Origin: Clostridia bacterium
GTDB taxonomy: Bacteria; Bacillota; Clostridia; Oscillospirales; Acutalibacteraceae
DNA length: 33,897 nt
Direction: 5' to 3'
NCBI GenBank assembly: GCA_017436285.1
Contig: JAFSDL010000063.1
Span: forward strand, 1-33,897
This document shows, one piece after another, positions 26,533 through 33,882 of this stretch. Numbering within the stretch: the stretch's first letter is position 1; every line of letters starts with the position of its first letter. Position numbers and translations under genes: made by a program. The notes under the pieces are model-generated. The model made no database searches and was not told the DNA's origin. It was given only the letters and a program-made list of their open reading frames with translations.

Positions 26533-27753
26533 TTATTTTCCTGCCTTCTTGGAATATTTCATCTTATAAATAATTCTCATAAGGTGTGCATCAATTTTTC
26601 CGATGGGCTTAACATCTGCATAAAGCTCTGCGCCAACTGCAGTTTTTGCTGCCTTTTCCATAACCAATTCAACTGCTTCTGCATCGTACTGATTACCTGC
26701 TACACAAACTGCTCCATTATCCTTAACAAGAACTGCATTTTTGTTGCCGAGAGCCCTTGCAACCTTTTTGCTTGTTTTGAGAGTGCTTGAGGGGTTAAAC
26801 ACTGCACATTTAACAACAGGTCCGCAAAGCTGAGCAAAGTCATCAAGAAGAGGCTTCATTGTTTTGCCCTTTCTGGACATTGCAACAACAAAATCATTCT
26901 TTGTGTGACGGATGAATTTAACATCCTCTCTCTTTTTGTAGATAGCCCAATGCATATCTGCACTGTCGGGGATTTCGCCACCGCCTACCCATGCACCGCT
27001 TTTTGTGTCGATAATAGCAGCCTGTTTGCCTTCTTCACCAACAAAGAAGCAGTTGCCCTTTCTTTCACTATCACAAGGAGCGAATTCCTTTGCCGGCTTA
27101 TATTTTTCACCTGATTTGAAAACATCGGTAACATAATCAACAACGCCACAGAAGGTGTCAATAGCTTTACCTGAAACCTCTGCACAACGAGCCGCAATAA
27201 ATTTCTCGCAAACTCTTTCAAGAGCATTTGCAACTGCGAAGGCATCCTCATAGCTTTCACCAAGGCAAACTGCACCGTGATGCTTCATAATAGCTGCCTT
27301 TGAGGTTGAACGCTCAAGAGCGCCGATAACCCCCTGACGAAGCTTGGGCTGACCGGGAAGACCATAGGATGCACAGGGTACATCTGTACCAAGAATTTCT
27401 GCATCCTCGCCATCAATATTGTTAATATCAAGACCAAGAGTGCTTACAACAGAAGCATTCTTCTGATGAGTGTGAATAACAAAATTGATGTTGGGACGAA
27501 GCTCGTAGCAGGAGGCGTGAATACCTTTTTCTGAAGAGGGCTTAACATCACCCTCATAGGAAAGGTCTGCAATATTAACAAGAACAATATCATCGGGAGT
27601 AAGAACATCATAAGCCATACCGCTGGGAGTGATAACAAACTGCTTATCATTAACTCTGCAGCTGATGTTACCCCAGGTTCTTACAATAAGTCCTGCTTCC
27701 AAAAGCTCGTGACCTGCTCTGATGACTAATTCTTTTGCTTCTAAAATATCCAT
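26533..27753 (-). CDS. Two-domain class II aldolase/adducin family protein
   Basis: Predicted zinc-dependent aldolase or epimerase. The N-terminal domain (about 1-200) has all residues used by fuculose-phosphate-type aldolases: TWGNISCRV, E75 in KPSSEKGIHA, H94 and H96 in FVIHTHQ and H158-H159 in IMKHHGAVCLG. A second copy of the same fold (about 260-395) follows but has lost these residues: SADMHWAIYKKR instead of the Glu segment, FIRHTKND instead of HTH and VKDNGAVC instead of KHHG. That half is therefore probably structural or ligand-binding. Single-domain aldolases are about 215 residues. The gene lies 62 bases downstream of a class III PLP enzyme on the same strand. GAGGAGA precedes the ATG by 6 bases. 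Confidence 0.87.
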   Translation of the reverse strand: MDILEAKELVIRAGHELLEAGLIVRTWGNISCRVNDKQFVITPSGMAYDVLTPDDIVLVNIADLSYEGDVKPSSEKGIHASCYELRPNINFVIHTHQKNASVVSTLGLDINNIDGEDAEILGTDVPCASYGLPGQPKLRQGVIGALERSTSKAAIMKHHGAVCLGESYEDAFAVANALERVCEKFIAARCAEVSGKAIDTFCGVVDYVTDVFKSGEKYKPAKEFAPCDSERKGNCFFVGEEGKQAAIIDTKSGAWVGGGEIPDSADMHWAIYKKREDVKFIRHTKNDFVVAMSRKGKTMKPLLDDFAQLCGPVVKCAVFNPSSTLKTSKKVARALGNKNAVLVKDNGAVCVAGNQYDAEAVELVMEKAAKTAVGAELYADVKPIGKIDAHLMRIIYKMKYSKKAGK

Positions 27754-27778
27754 AAAAATCTCCTCTCTGGAGTTTTAG

Positions 27779-27802
27779 AAAGCCACGGAAAACCGTGGCT
27801 TT
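27779..27802 (-). other. Intercistronic hairpin between PLP enzyme and aldolase genes
   Basis: Perfect 10-base-pair stem (27779-27788 with 27793-27802), four-base loop. The T-run lies on the plus strand (27801-27812). In the direction of transcription only CTTTCTAAAA follows, so it is more likely a partial terminator, processing site or mRNA stabiliser than a full stop. Confidence 0.5.
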
Positions 27803-27815
27803 TCTGTTTTTTAAA

Positions 27816-29294
27816 TTATTCTTTAACTGCAACGTTTGCGAATACTCTGTCAAATCTTCTGAGAGCTTCGTCAATAAGCTCAGGTGTGTACTGAGCATTA
27901 GTGTAAAGACGGCTTCCTGCAAGAGTAACAAGACCTTCTGCCATATATGCTGCACCCATATGCTGCATTTCTTTCTTTCTTTCGCTTGTTGCGGAAAGAA
28001 CTCCGGGAATTTCCCAAGGCTTAGACCAGTTGATTGAGTAGTGCATTGTACCAACTGTGTCAATATGGCAAACTGAGCCCTGGTTGAATGCAACGAAGGG
28101 AAGGTTATATTTCTTAATGAGCTCCTGAAGACCCTTTGTAAGTCTGTCACCCATTTCGCCTGCCTTCTGACAAGCATTCTGTTTATCAATCTCTTCAAGT
28201 GTGTAGTAACCTGCAACACAAGAAAGAGGAGTAGCAGCCATTGTACCGCCCATAAATGCCTTCTTAACCTTTTCGCCACTTGCATCAAGACCTGCACCGA
28301 GGTATTTCATATATTCCTTCTTACCACCGATACCGCCTGCACCGGGATAACCACCGGCAATAACCTTACCGAAGATTGTAAGGTCAGGAGAAACACCATA
28401 GTAGCCCTGTGCACCTGCCATACCGATACGGAAGCCTGTAACAACCTCATCAAAGATAAGGAGTGCGCCATATTTACGGCAAAGTCTTTCAACGCCCTTG
28501 TTGAAGTCTTTATCAAGAGGTCTTGTACCGCTTTCGGGACCGATAGGCTCCATAAATACAGCAGCAGTACCGCCACGGAACTGATTAAGACGAAGAACTC
28601 TTTCAAGAGAATCAAGGTCATTGGGGAAGAATTCCTGTGTATGCTTGAAAAGGTAGAGCGGAACTCCGTGTGCCTGAGTGAATTTTGAACCGGGAACACG
28701 GATACTGTAACCGAGCTGGTCAGACCAACCGTGGTAAGCACCACCCATTTTTACAATGTTTTTATTTTTTGTTGCAAGTCTTGCAACACGAACAGCTGCC
28801 ATACAAGCCTCTGTACCTGAACCGAGCATACGGAACATATCGCAGGTTTCAACGCTGTCGCAGATTTTCTTTGCAAGCTTATATTCAAACTCGTGGAAAA
28901 GACCTGTTGAAGGGCCACAGGTATTGAGAAGGTCAATAACCTGATCTCTTACTACCTTGGGGTTTGAGCCGAGAACTGTGGGGCCACCTGCCTGAAGGAA
29001 GTCGAAATACTCGTTGCCGTCAATATCATAGAGCATCATTCCGTCTGCCTTTGTGAAAACAAGGGGGAAGGGATAGTTGAAGGCAAGGTTATGCTGAACA
29101 CCACCGGGAATAACCTGTTTTGCTTCTTCAATCATTTCCTTACTCTTAGCGCACTTTTTGTTGAAGTATTCTTCTTCGTAGTTTTTAAGCACGTCGGGTT
29201 TAATAGTATAGATTGGTTTTTTGATGAGCTCGTCAAGCTGTTTTGTTACCGCTGCAGCATCATGATACTCATTAATAGCGAATCTTGTGTCCAT
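27816..29294 (-). CDS. Class III aminotransferase, glutamate-1-semialdehyde aminomutase-like (copy 1)
   Basis: PLP-dependent enzyme of fold type I. The 492 residues are longer than HemL (about 430) because of an N-terminal extension of about 55 residues. AKQVIPGGVQHNLAFNYPFP and DGMMLYDIDGNEYFDF start the common fold. SGTEACMAAVRVARLAT binds the cofactor phosphate, LLIFDEVVTGFR contacts the pyridine, and K310 in IFGKVIAGGYPGAGG is the Schiff-base lysine. I start at the ATG at 29294, which has AGGAGGTG 5-6 bases upstream; the open frame goes 17 codons further without a ribosome site. No haem genes are nearby, and a second, diverged relative lies in the divergent operon. A role in amino-compound metabolism, not haem synthesis, is therefore more likely. 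Confidence 0.88.
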   Translation of the reverse strand: MDTRFAINEYHDAAAVTKQLDELIKKPIYTIKPDVLKNYEEEYFNKKCAKSKEMIEEAKQVIPGGVQHNLAFNYPFPLVFTKADGMMLYDIDGNEYFDFLQAGGPTVLGSNPKVVRDQVIDLLNTCGPSTGLFHEFEYKLAKKICDSVETCDMFRMLGSGTEACMAAVRVARLATKNKNIVKMGGAYHGWSDQLGYSIRVPGSKFTQAHGVPLYLFKHTQEFFPNDLDSLERVLRLNQFRGGTAAVFMEPIGPESGTRPLDKDFNKGVERLCRKYGALLIFDEVVTGFRIGMAGAQGYYGVSPDLTIFGKVIAGGYPGAGGIGGKKEYMKYLGAGLDASGEKVKKAFMGGTMAATPLSCVAGYYTLEEIDKQNACQKAGEMGDRLTKGLQELIKKYNLPFVAFNQGSVCHIDTVGTMHYSINWSKPWEIPGVLSATSERKKEMQHMGAAYMAEGLVTLAGSRLYTNAQYTPELIDEALRRFDRVFANVAVKE

Positions 29295-29325
29295 AAAGAC
29301 ACCTCCTGAAATAGAGTTTGATAAC

Positions 29326-29349
29326 AAAAGTGAATTTGTATTCACTTTT
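29326..29349. promoter_or_regulatory. Operator-like palindrome next to the -10 box
   Basis: Perfect inverted repeat with 10-base arms (AAAAGTGAAT and ATTCACTTTT) around TTGT, directly downstream of the -10 box of the leftward promoter. The core GTGAAT-N4-ATTCAC is repeated in related form at 29385-29400. Confidence 0.65.
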
Positions 29350-29377
29350 ATTATACATTATTATAATAAATTGTCAA
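29350..29377 (-). promoter_or_regulatory. Promoter of the leftward aminotransferase-aldolase operon
   Basis: Minus strand: TTGACA (29372-29377), 16-base spacer, TATAAT (29350-29355), both perfect hexamers. Confidence 0.82.
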
Positions 29378-29384
29378 GAACGCG

Positions 29385-29400
29385 GTGAATTCAAATTCAA
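29385..29400. promoter_or_regulatory. Second operator-like site upstream of the -35 box
   Basis: GTGAAT-N4-ATTCAA: same half-sites and spacing as the palindrome at 29330-29345 except the last base. The two cores are 55 bases apart, about five helical turns. The rest of this 312-base spacer (29295-29606) contains AT-rich sequence, an AAACAGG/CCTGTTT inverted repeat (29479-29517) and the rightward promoter. Confidence 0.5.
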
Positions 29401-29536
29401 CAAAATAAAAGCTCACTTTTTATGAACTTTTTATAAGAATTTTGTCAAAACAAGCTCTTTTTTCCTGAAAAGAATTAAAAACAGGTTTTTGTGTAATTTT
29501 TCAACATATTCCTGTTTAATTATTTTTTAGTATTTG

Positions 29537-29565
29537 TTGACTTTGCCCGAAACCTCTGCTAAAAT
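29537..29565 (+). promoter_or_regulatory. Promoter of the rightward operon
   Basis: TTGACT (29537-29542), 17-base spacer, TAAAAT (29560-29565) with TGC upstream (extended -10). Confidence 0.7.
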
Positions 29566-29606
29566 ATAATGGACTGAATTCTATTTTTAAAAAGGAGGCA
29601 ATCGCT

Positions 29607-30374
29607 TTGCAAAATTTAATGGATTCAAAAACACTTGCGTACATAAATATGTATGCGGTTCTCGGTACTTTGGAAAACCTTTGCGAAATCGTTCCCGAAG
29701 CATCAGAACTTCTGCAGGGCAAAAAGCCCATTTCAATCGGATTAGAGGTTAAGGACGGTCCCGCGGCTACTCTTTACTTCAAAAACGGCAAATGCCGTAT
29801 GGAACAGGGTTGCAGTAACTGTGATGTTAAACTCCCCTTCTCTAGCTGTGAAAAATTCAATGGTCTTATTGATGGTACAGTGACTCCCATACCTTCAAAG
29901 GGATTTACACACATCAAATTCCTTCTCAAAGAATTTACCGCTCTTACTGATTTACTTTCAAAATATATGAGAGCAAGTGAAGAAGACCTTAAAGACCCTG
30001 TTTTCTTTGAGAGAAGCACAATGCTTATGCTTTACACCATCGGTGTTGCCATCGCTCAGATCGGTAACAATGATGAAATCGGTAAATTCAGCGCAAAATA
30101 TATTGCAGATGGCAGTGTTATGATGGGTATCAAAAACGGTCCCGCAGTTGAGCTTGTCTGCAAAGACCATCGTCTTGTAACTCTCAAAAAAGCTCCCGAG
30201 AAATATCGTGCGGCTATGATTTTCGAATCAATCGAAACAGCTCGTGCTCTTTTTGATGGTAATGTTAATGCTCTTACCTGCATCGGTACAGGTAAAATTG
30301 AAATGCACGGTCTTGTTAGTATGCTTGACAATGTTAACCGCATACTTGACAGAGTTGCATTATATCTTGCATAA
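29607..30374 (+). CDS. Tandem SCP2-like domain protein, unknown function
   Basis: A 255-residue cytoplasmic protein that starts at TTG, 8 bases after AAAGGAGG; an ATG four codons later is a less well placed alternative. It appears to be an internal duplication. Each half has a helix, a beta-sheet with a glycine turn (ISIGLEVKDGPAATLYFKNG in the first; SVMMGIKNGPAVELVCKDH in the second), a loss-of-charge loop, and a closing helix (FLLKEFTALTDLLSKYM; VSMLDNVNRILDRVALYL). This pattern resembles SCP2/sterol-carrier-like folds, which hold hydrophobic ligands. Two cysteines lie in CSNCDVKLPFSSC. It is first in the operon, 12 bases before a class III PLP enzyme. No enzymatic motif is visible. Confidence 0.65.
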   Translation: MQNLMDSKTLAYINMYAVLGTLENLCEIVPEASELLQGKKPISIGLEVKDGPAATLYFKNGKCRMEQGCSNCDVKLPFSSCEKFNGLIDGTVTPIPSKGFTHIKFLLKEFTALTDLLSKYMRASEEDLKDPVFFERSTMLMLYTIGVAIAQIGNNDEIGKFSAKYIADGSVMMGIKNGPAVELVCKDHRLVTLKKAPEKYRAAMIFESIETARALFDGNVNALTCIGTGKIEMHGLVSMLDNVNRILDRVALYLA

Positions 30375-30386
30375 GGAGGTAGCAAA

Positions 30387-31655
30387 ATGAGTGAAAAATT
30401 CCCTTTATACAAAACAACAAAATCAGATGAATGGTATGCTCGTGCTGCCCAGGTAATTCCCTCAGGTGTTTACGGACATCTCGGTCCTGCTGAAGGTCAG
30501 TTCATTCCTGTTAACAGATGGCCTCGTTTTTCAGAAAAGGCAAAAGGCTCATATTTCTGGGATGTTGACGGAAATAAATATATTGACTATATGTGTGCTT
30601 ATGGCCCCAATGTGCTTGGCTATGGCGATGAAGATGTTGATGCTGCCGCTATTGAGCAGATAAAGAAAGGAAACTGTGTAACATCTCCCGATAAAATTAT
30701 GGTTGAATGTGCAGAGCTTCTCGTTGATACAGTAAACTGTGCTGACTGGGCATTCTTTGCAAAAAATGGTAACGATGCTACTCAGGGTGCAATTCTTACC
30801 GCTCGTGCTCATACTCACAGAAAGAAACTTATTTTCTTCAACGGTTTCTATCATGGTGTTTCCCCCATGGTTCAGAAAATCGACTATCCCGGTGTTACTC
30901 CCGAAGATGTTGCAAACAATCTCTACACTCCTTGGGACGACATTGAAAATTTCAAGAGGCTTCTTGCAGAAAACGAAGGCGAAATTGCCGCTGTAATTGC
31001 TCAGCCTTACAACCACGGCAACTTTAACGACAACTCTTTCCCCATTGATGGTTTCTGGAAAGAAGTTCGCGAGCTTTGCACAAAGAATGAAATCGTTCTT
31101 ATTGTTGACGACGTTCGTTGCGGTTTCCGTCTTGACCTTGCAGGTAGTGACCATTTCTTTGGCTTTGAAGCTGATATTATCTGCTTCTGTAAAGCTCTTG
31201 CAAACGGCTACAATATGTCTGCTTTCTGCGGTAAGGAATTCCTTAAAAATGCCGCATCAAGCCTTTCATACACAGGTTCTTATTGGATGAGTGCCGTTCC
31301 TTTTGCTGCTTGTATAGCAACAATCAACAAGCTCAAAAAGCTGGATGCTCCCAAGCTTTTCGATACACTCGGCAGAGAGCTTACAACAGGCTTCAAAAAA
31401 GCAGGTGCAGAACACGGCTTTGACCTTGTTGTTTCAGGTGCTCCCGCACTCTTCTATTTAAGAATTGCAAACGATGATTCTCTTCTTCTTCATCAGGATT
31501 GGGTTGCTGAATGTGTAAACCGTGGTTTGTTCATCACATCTCACCACAACCATTTCATTAACGCTTCCCTTACCCACGAAGATATTAACCGCTCTATTGA
31601 AATTGCAGAAGATGCATTCAAAGCAGTTAAGAAAAATCATCCCGAATTAGGCTAA
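30387..31655 (+). CDS. Class III aminotransferase, glutamate-1-semialdehyde aminomutase-like (copy 2)
   Basis: PLP-dependent fold type I enzyme of 422 residues, close to HemL length. AAQVIPSGVYGHLGPAEGQF and GSYFWDVDGNKYIDYMCAYG open the fold. KNGNDATQGAILTARAHTHR occupies the cofactor-phosphate segment, with Asn-Asp where most relatives have Gly-Thr-Glu. VLIVDDVRCGFR carries the pyridine-contact Asp (second residue Asp instead of the usual Glu). K269 in CFCKALANGYNMSAFCG is the Schiff-base lysine. AAGGAGGT precedes the ATG. It is clearly different from copy 1 across the divide (27816-29294). Aminotransferase or aminomutase activity on a small sugar-like or keto substrate is the inference. 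Confidence 0.87.
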   Translation: MSEKFPLYKTTKSDEWYARAAQVIPSGVYGHLGPAEGQFIPVNRWPRFSEKAKGSYFWDVDGNKYIDYMCAYGPNVLGYGDEDVDAAAIEQIKKGNCVTSPDKIMVECAELLVDTVNCADWAFFAKNGNDATQGAILTARAHTHRKKLIFFNGFYHGVSPMVQKIDYPGVTPEDVANNLYTPWDDIENFKRLLAENEGEIAAVIAQPYNHGNFNDNSFPIDGFWKEVRELCTKNEIVLIVDDVRCGFRLDLAGSDHFFGFEADIICFCKALANGYNMSAFCGKEFLKNAASSLSYTGSYWMSAVPFAACIATINKLKKLDAPKLFDTLGRELTTGFKKAGAEHGFDLVVSGAPALFYLRIANDDSLLLHQDWVAECVNRGLFITSHHNHFINASLTHEDINRSIEIAEDAFKAVKKNHPELG

Positions 31656-31665
31656 TATTTTGGAA

Positions 31666-31687
31666 TTAAACCGAGTTTTCGGTTAAT
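31666..31687 (+). other. Small hairpin between aminotransferase and transketolase genes
   Basis: AACCGA with TCGGTT around a four-base loop, in the 58-base gap. No T-run follows, so read-through to the transketolase genes is expected. Confidence 0.35.
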
Positions 31688-31713
31688 CAAATAAACTTTA
31701 GGAGGCTTTTATT

Positions 31714-32586
31714 ATGGCTCTTTCAAAACAGGAGTGGCTTGCTCTTGAAAAGAAAGCAAATGAGCTCCGTAACCTCTGCCTTGATACAACTTACTGGGCA
31801 GGTTCAGGTCATATCGGTGGCGGTATGAGTGTTATGGACATTATGACAGTGTGCTATCACAAATATATGCACATTAAGGTTGAAGATCCCAACTGGGAAG
31901 ACCGCGACAGATTCATTCTCAGTAAAGGTCATGCAGGTATTGCTTATGCACCTGTTCTTTGCGACCTTGGCTTCAACGACAAGGAAATGCTTAAAACATT
32001 TAACCTTTCAGGTTCAAAAATGGGTATGCACCTTGACTCAAACAAGGTTGTAGGCGTTGACGCTTCAACAGGCTCTCTCGGTCACGGTCTTTCAATCGGT
32101 GTTGGTACTGCTCTTGCAGCAAGACTTCTGAAAAAAGACTATAAAACATTCGTTGTTCTCGGTGACGGTGAGCTTGACGAAGGCTCCAACTGGGAAGCAG
32201 CAATGAGTGCAGCTCATTTCAAGCTTACAAACCTTATCACTTTTGTTGACCGTAACCACAATATGATTGACGGTAACACAGAAGATGTTATGGCTCTTGA
32301 ACCCCTTGCAGACAAATGGGAAGCATTCGGCTTTATCGTTAAGAAAATTGACGGTAACAACATCAAAGAGCTTTGCGAAGCTATTGACTTTGCTTATGAA
32401 AACGAAACTGATAAACCTGTTCTTATCCTTTGCGATACAGTTAAGGGTTGCGGTATCGACTTTATTGAAGGCGATTTCAGATGGCACTACGGTGCATTTG
32501 ATGATGAAAAATACGAAAAGGGTAAAAAATCTCTTGAAGAAACTTATCAGAAACGTGTTGCACGTGCAGAAAAGGAGGCTGAATAA
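31714..32586 (+). CDS. Transketolase N-terminal subunit
   Basis: Thiamine-diphosphate-binding half of a split transketolase, which moves two-carbon ketol units between sugars. The 290 residues contain GHIGGGMSVMDIMTVCYHKYM, the start of the cofactor site; FILSKGHAGIAYAPVL; MGMHLDSN; GSLGHGLSIGVGTALAARLL; and the thiamine-diphosphate motif GDGELDEGSNWEAA from G150 to the metal-ligand region FVDRNHNMIDG. TAGGAGGC precedes the ATG. The C-terminal partner follows after 2 bases, so the two halves form one enzyme. The donor and acceptor sugars are not predictable. Its place behind an aminotransferase suggests a dedicated copy, not the housekeeping one. Confidence 0.95.
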   Translation: MALSKQEWLALEKKANELRNLCLDTTYWAGSGHIGGGMSVMDIMTVCYHKYMHIKVEDPNWEDRDRFILSKGHAGIAYAPVLCDLGFNDKEMLKTFNLSGSKMGMHLDSNKVVGVDASTGSLGHGLSIGVGTALAARLLKKDYKTFVVLGDGELDEGSNWEAAMSAAHFKLTNLITFVDRNHNMIDGNTEDVMALEPLADKWEAFGFIVKKIDGNNIKELCEAIDFAYENETDKPVLILCDTVKGCGIDFIEGDFRWHYGAFDDEKYEKGKKSLEETYQKRVARAEKEAE

Positions 32587-32588
32587 TT

Positions 32589-33599
32589 ATGGCAGGCGGA
32601 TTAAGTTACACAGCTGAACAATCAACATCTCTCTCCACAGCCGAAATTTACGGTCAGGCTCTCGTTGAGTTGGCAGAAGCACATCCTGAGGTTGTTGCTC
32701 TTACTGCTGACCTTGCAAAATCAACAAAAATAGGTGATTTCCAGAAGAAATTCCCCGACCGTTTCTTTAATGTAGGTATTGCAGAACAGAATATGTTCGG
32801 TGTTGCTGCAGGTATGGCTAAGGCAGGTCTTGTTCCTTTCCTTTCAACCTTCTCTCAGTTCGCATCCTTCCGTTCAGCAGACCAGCTCCACACAGATCTT
32901 TGCTACCAGAATATCAATGCAAAAGTTATTGCTACTCATTCAGGTACATCCTTCGGTCAGGCAGGTTCAACTCACCACGCTATCTGCGACCTTGCTTTGA
33001 CACGTTCTATTCCTAATCTTACAGTTATCTGCCCCGCTGACGGTTACGAAACCTATAATGCAGTTATGGCAGCATATAACACACCCGGTCCTTTCTATAT
33101 CAGAATTAACCGTGGTTTTGACCGTGTTCTTTATAAAGATGCTAACTACGGCTTTGAAGTAGGTAAAGCAGTTGAAGTTCATGAAGGTTCAGATATTACA
33201 ATTATCGCTTGCGGTTCTTGTGTATTCCAGGCTTTCCAGGCTGCAGAATTCCTTGAGAAAGCGGACGGACTTAAAGTTCGCGTTCTTGATATGCACACAA
33301 TTAAACCTCTCGATAAAGAAGCTGTTCTTAAAGCAGTTATGGACACTCGCCGTATTATCACAGTTGAAGACCATACAGTTATCGGTGGTCTCGGTAGCGC
33401 AGTTGCAGAGGTTGTTGTTGAATCCGGTAAGGGTTGCGCATTCAAGAAACTTGGTGTTCAGGATACATTCGCACCTATCGGTCTTCACGAAGACATTATG
33501 AGCTATATCGGTATCGACTCAAACGGCATTATCGAAGCAGTTCGTGAAGTAATGAAGGCTGATTTTGAGGAAGACAACGACTGGGACGACGAGTTTTAA
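32589..33599 (+). CDS. Transketolase C-terminal subunit
   Basis: Pyrimidine-binding half of the split transketolase. The 336 residues include STAEIYGQALVELAEAHPEV, ALTADLAKSTKIGDFQKKFP and E66 in FFNVGIAEQNMFGVAAGMAKAG, the glutamate that activates thiamine diphosphate. THSGTSFGQAGSTHHAICDLAL carries the catalytic-site histidines, and the C-terminal Rossmann-like domain runs from about 200 (TIIACGSCVFQAFQAAEFL, VEDHTVIGGLGSAVAEVV). The ATG lies 2 bases after the partner gene stop, and its ribosome site AAGGAGG is inside that gene. A 110-base imperfect palindrome begins right after its stop. Confidence 0.95.
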   Translation: MAGGLSYTAEQSTSLSTAEIYGQALVELAEAHPEVVALTADLAKSTKIGDFQKKFPDRFFNVGIAEQNMFGVAAGMAKAGLVPFLSTFSQFASFRSADQLHTDLCYQNINAKVIATHSGTSFGQAGSTHHAICDLALTRSIPNLTVICPADGYETYNAVMAAYNTPGPFYIRINRGFDRVLYKDANYGFEVGKAVEVHEGSDITIIACGSCVFQAFQAAEFLEKADGLKVRVLDMHTIKPLDKEAVLKAVMDTRRIITVEDHTVIGGLGSAVAEVVVESGKGCAFKKLGVQDTFAPIGLHEDIMSYIGIDSNGIIEAVREVMKADFEEDNDWDDEF

Positions 33600-33601
33600 T
33601 G

Positions 33602-33711
33602 TTTTTTTGCGAATATGCAGGAATCTTTGCGTTTTAGCGACCCGAACTCGCGTACCTATGTACGCTTCGGGGTCACTAAATCCGCAAATCTCCCCACATC
33701 TTCACAAAAAA
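33602..33711. repeat. 110-base imperfect palindrome (foldback element)
   Basis: The two arms, meeting near 33657, pair along almost their whole length. Outside are TTTTTTT (33602-33608) and AAAAAA (33706-33711). Next come GCGAA/TTCAC and TGCAGGA/CCCCACA-type partial pairings. TTTGCG (33626-33631) pairs with CGCAAA (33683-33688), TTTAG with CTAAA, GACCC (33639-33643) with GGGTC (33670-33674), and GCGTAC with GTACGC around CTAT. T-runs lie at the wrong ends for a terminator. It resembles a foldback or MITE-like element. Confidence 0.7.
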
Positions 33712-33737
33712 GAGTGAAGCATTAAGACAAGGAGAAT

Positions 33738-33860
33738 CAGTTTTCGGTATGCGAAGCCTCGCCCTCCTGCTTCAGGAGGAGGGGGGACCACCGTCAGGTG
33801 GTGGGAGGTCCCAAAATGTTGACCGCAGGTCCCGAAACTCCTCACTTTCAACTCCTCACT
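33738..33860. repeat. Dispersed intergenic repeat, second clear copy
   Basis: Holds a CCTCCTG/CAGGAGG hairpin, a GGGACCACC/GGTGGT hairpin, GACCGCAGGTCCCGA (33821-33835) and CTCCTCACT units. The last two modules are shared with 18891-18935 in the same order. The GGAGGGGGACC module is shared with 18795-18820 in inverted order. GC-rich compared with the neighbouring genes. Confidence 0.7.
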
Positions 33861-33882
33861 AAATCGAAAGGAATGATTTCTC

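Noticed and set aside
27668-28297. 209-residue minus-strand ORF overlapping the aminotransferase gene
   Set aside because: It lies in another frame of a strongly supported PLP enzyme gene, is low in structure, and has no ribosome site.
27816-29294. hemL for haem synthesis
   Set aside because: No other haem genes are present, there is a long N-terminal extension, and a second diverged relative sits next to a transketolase, so the haem name would mislead.
29479-29517. Terminator in the divergent control region
   Set aside because: AAACAGG/CCTGTTT arms are short and enclose about 25 AT-rich bases; no gene ends here, so chance pairing is likely.
33602-33711. Rho-independent terminator after the transketolase genes
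   Set aside because: The stem is far longer than usual, and the T-run precedes the stem while an A-run follows it.
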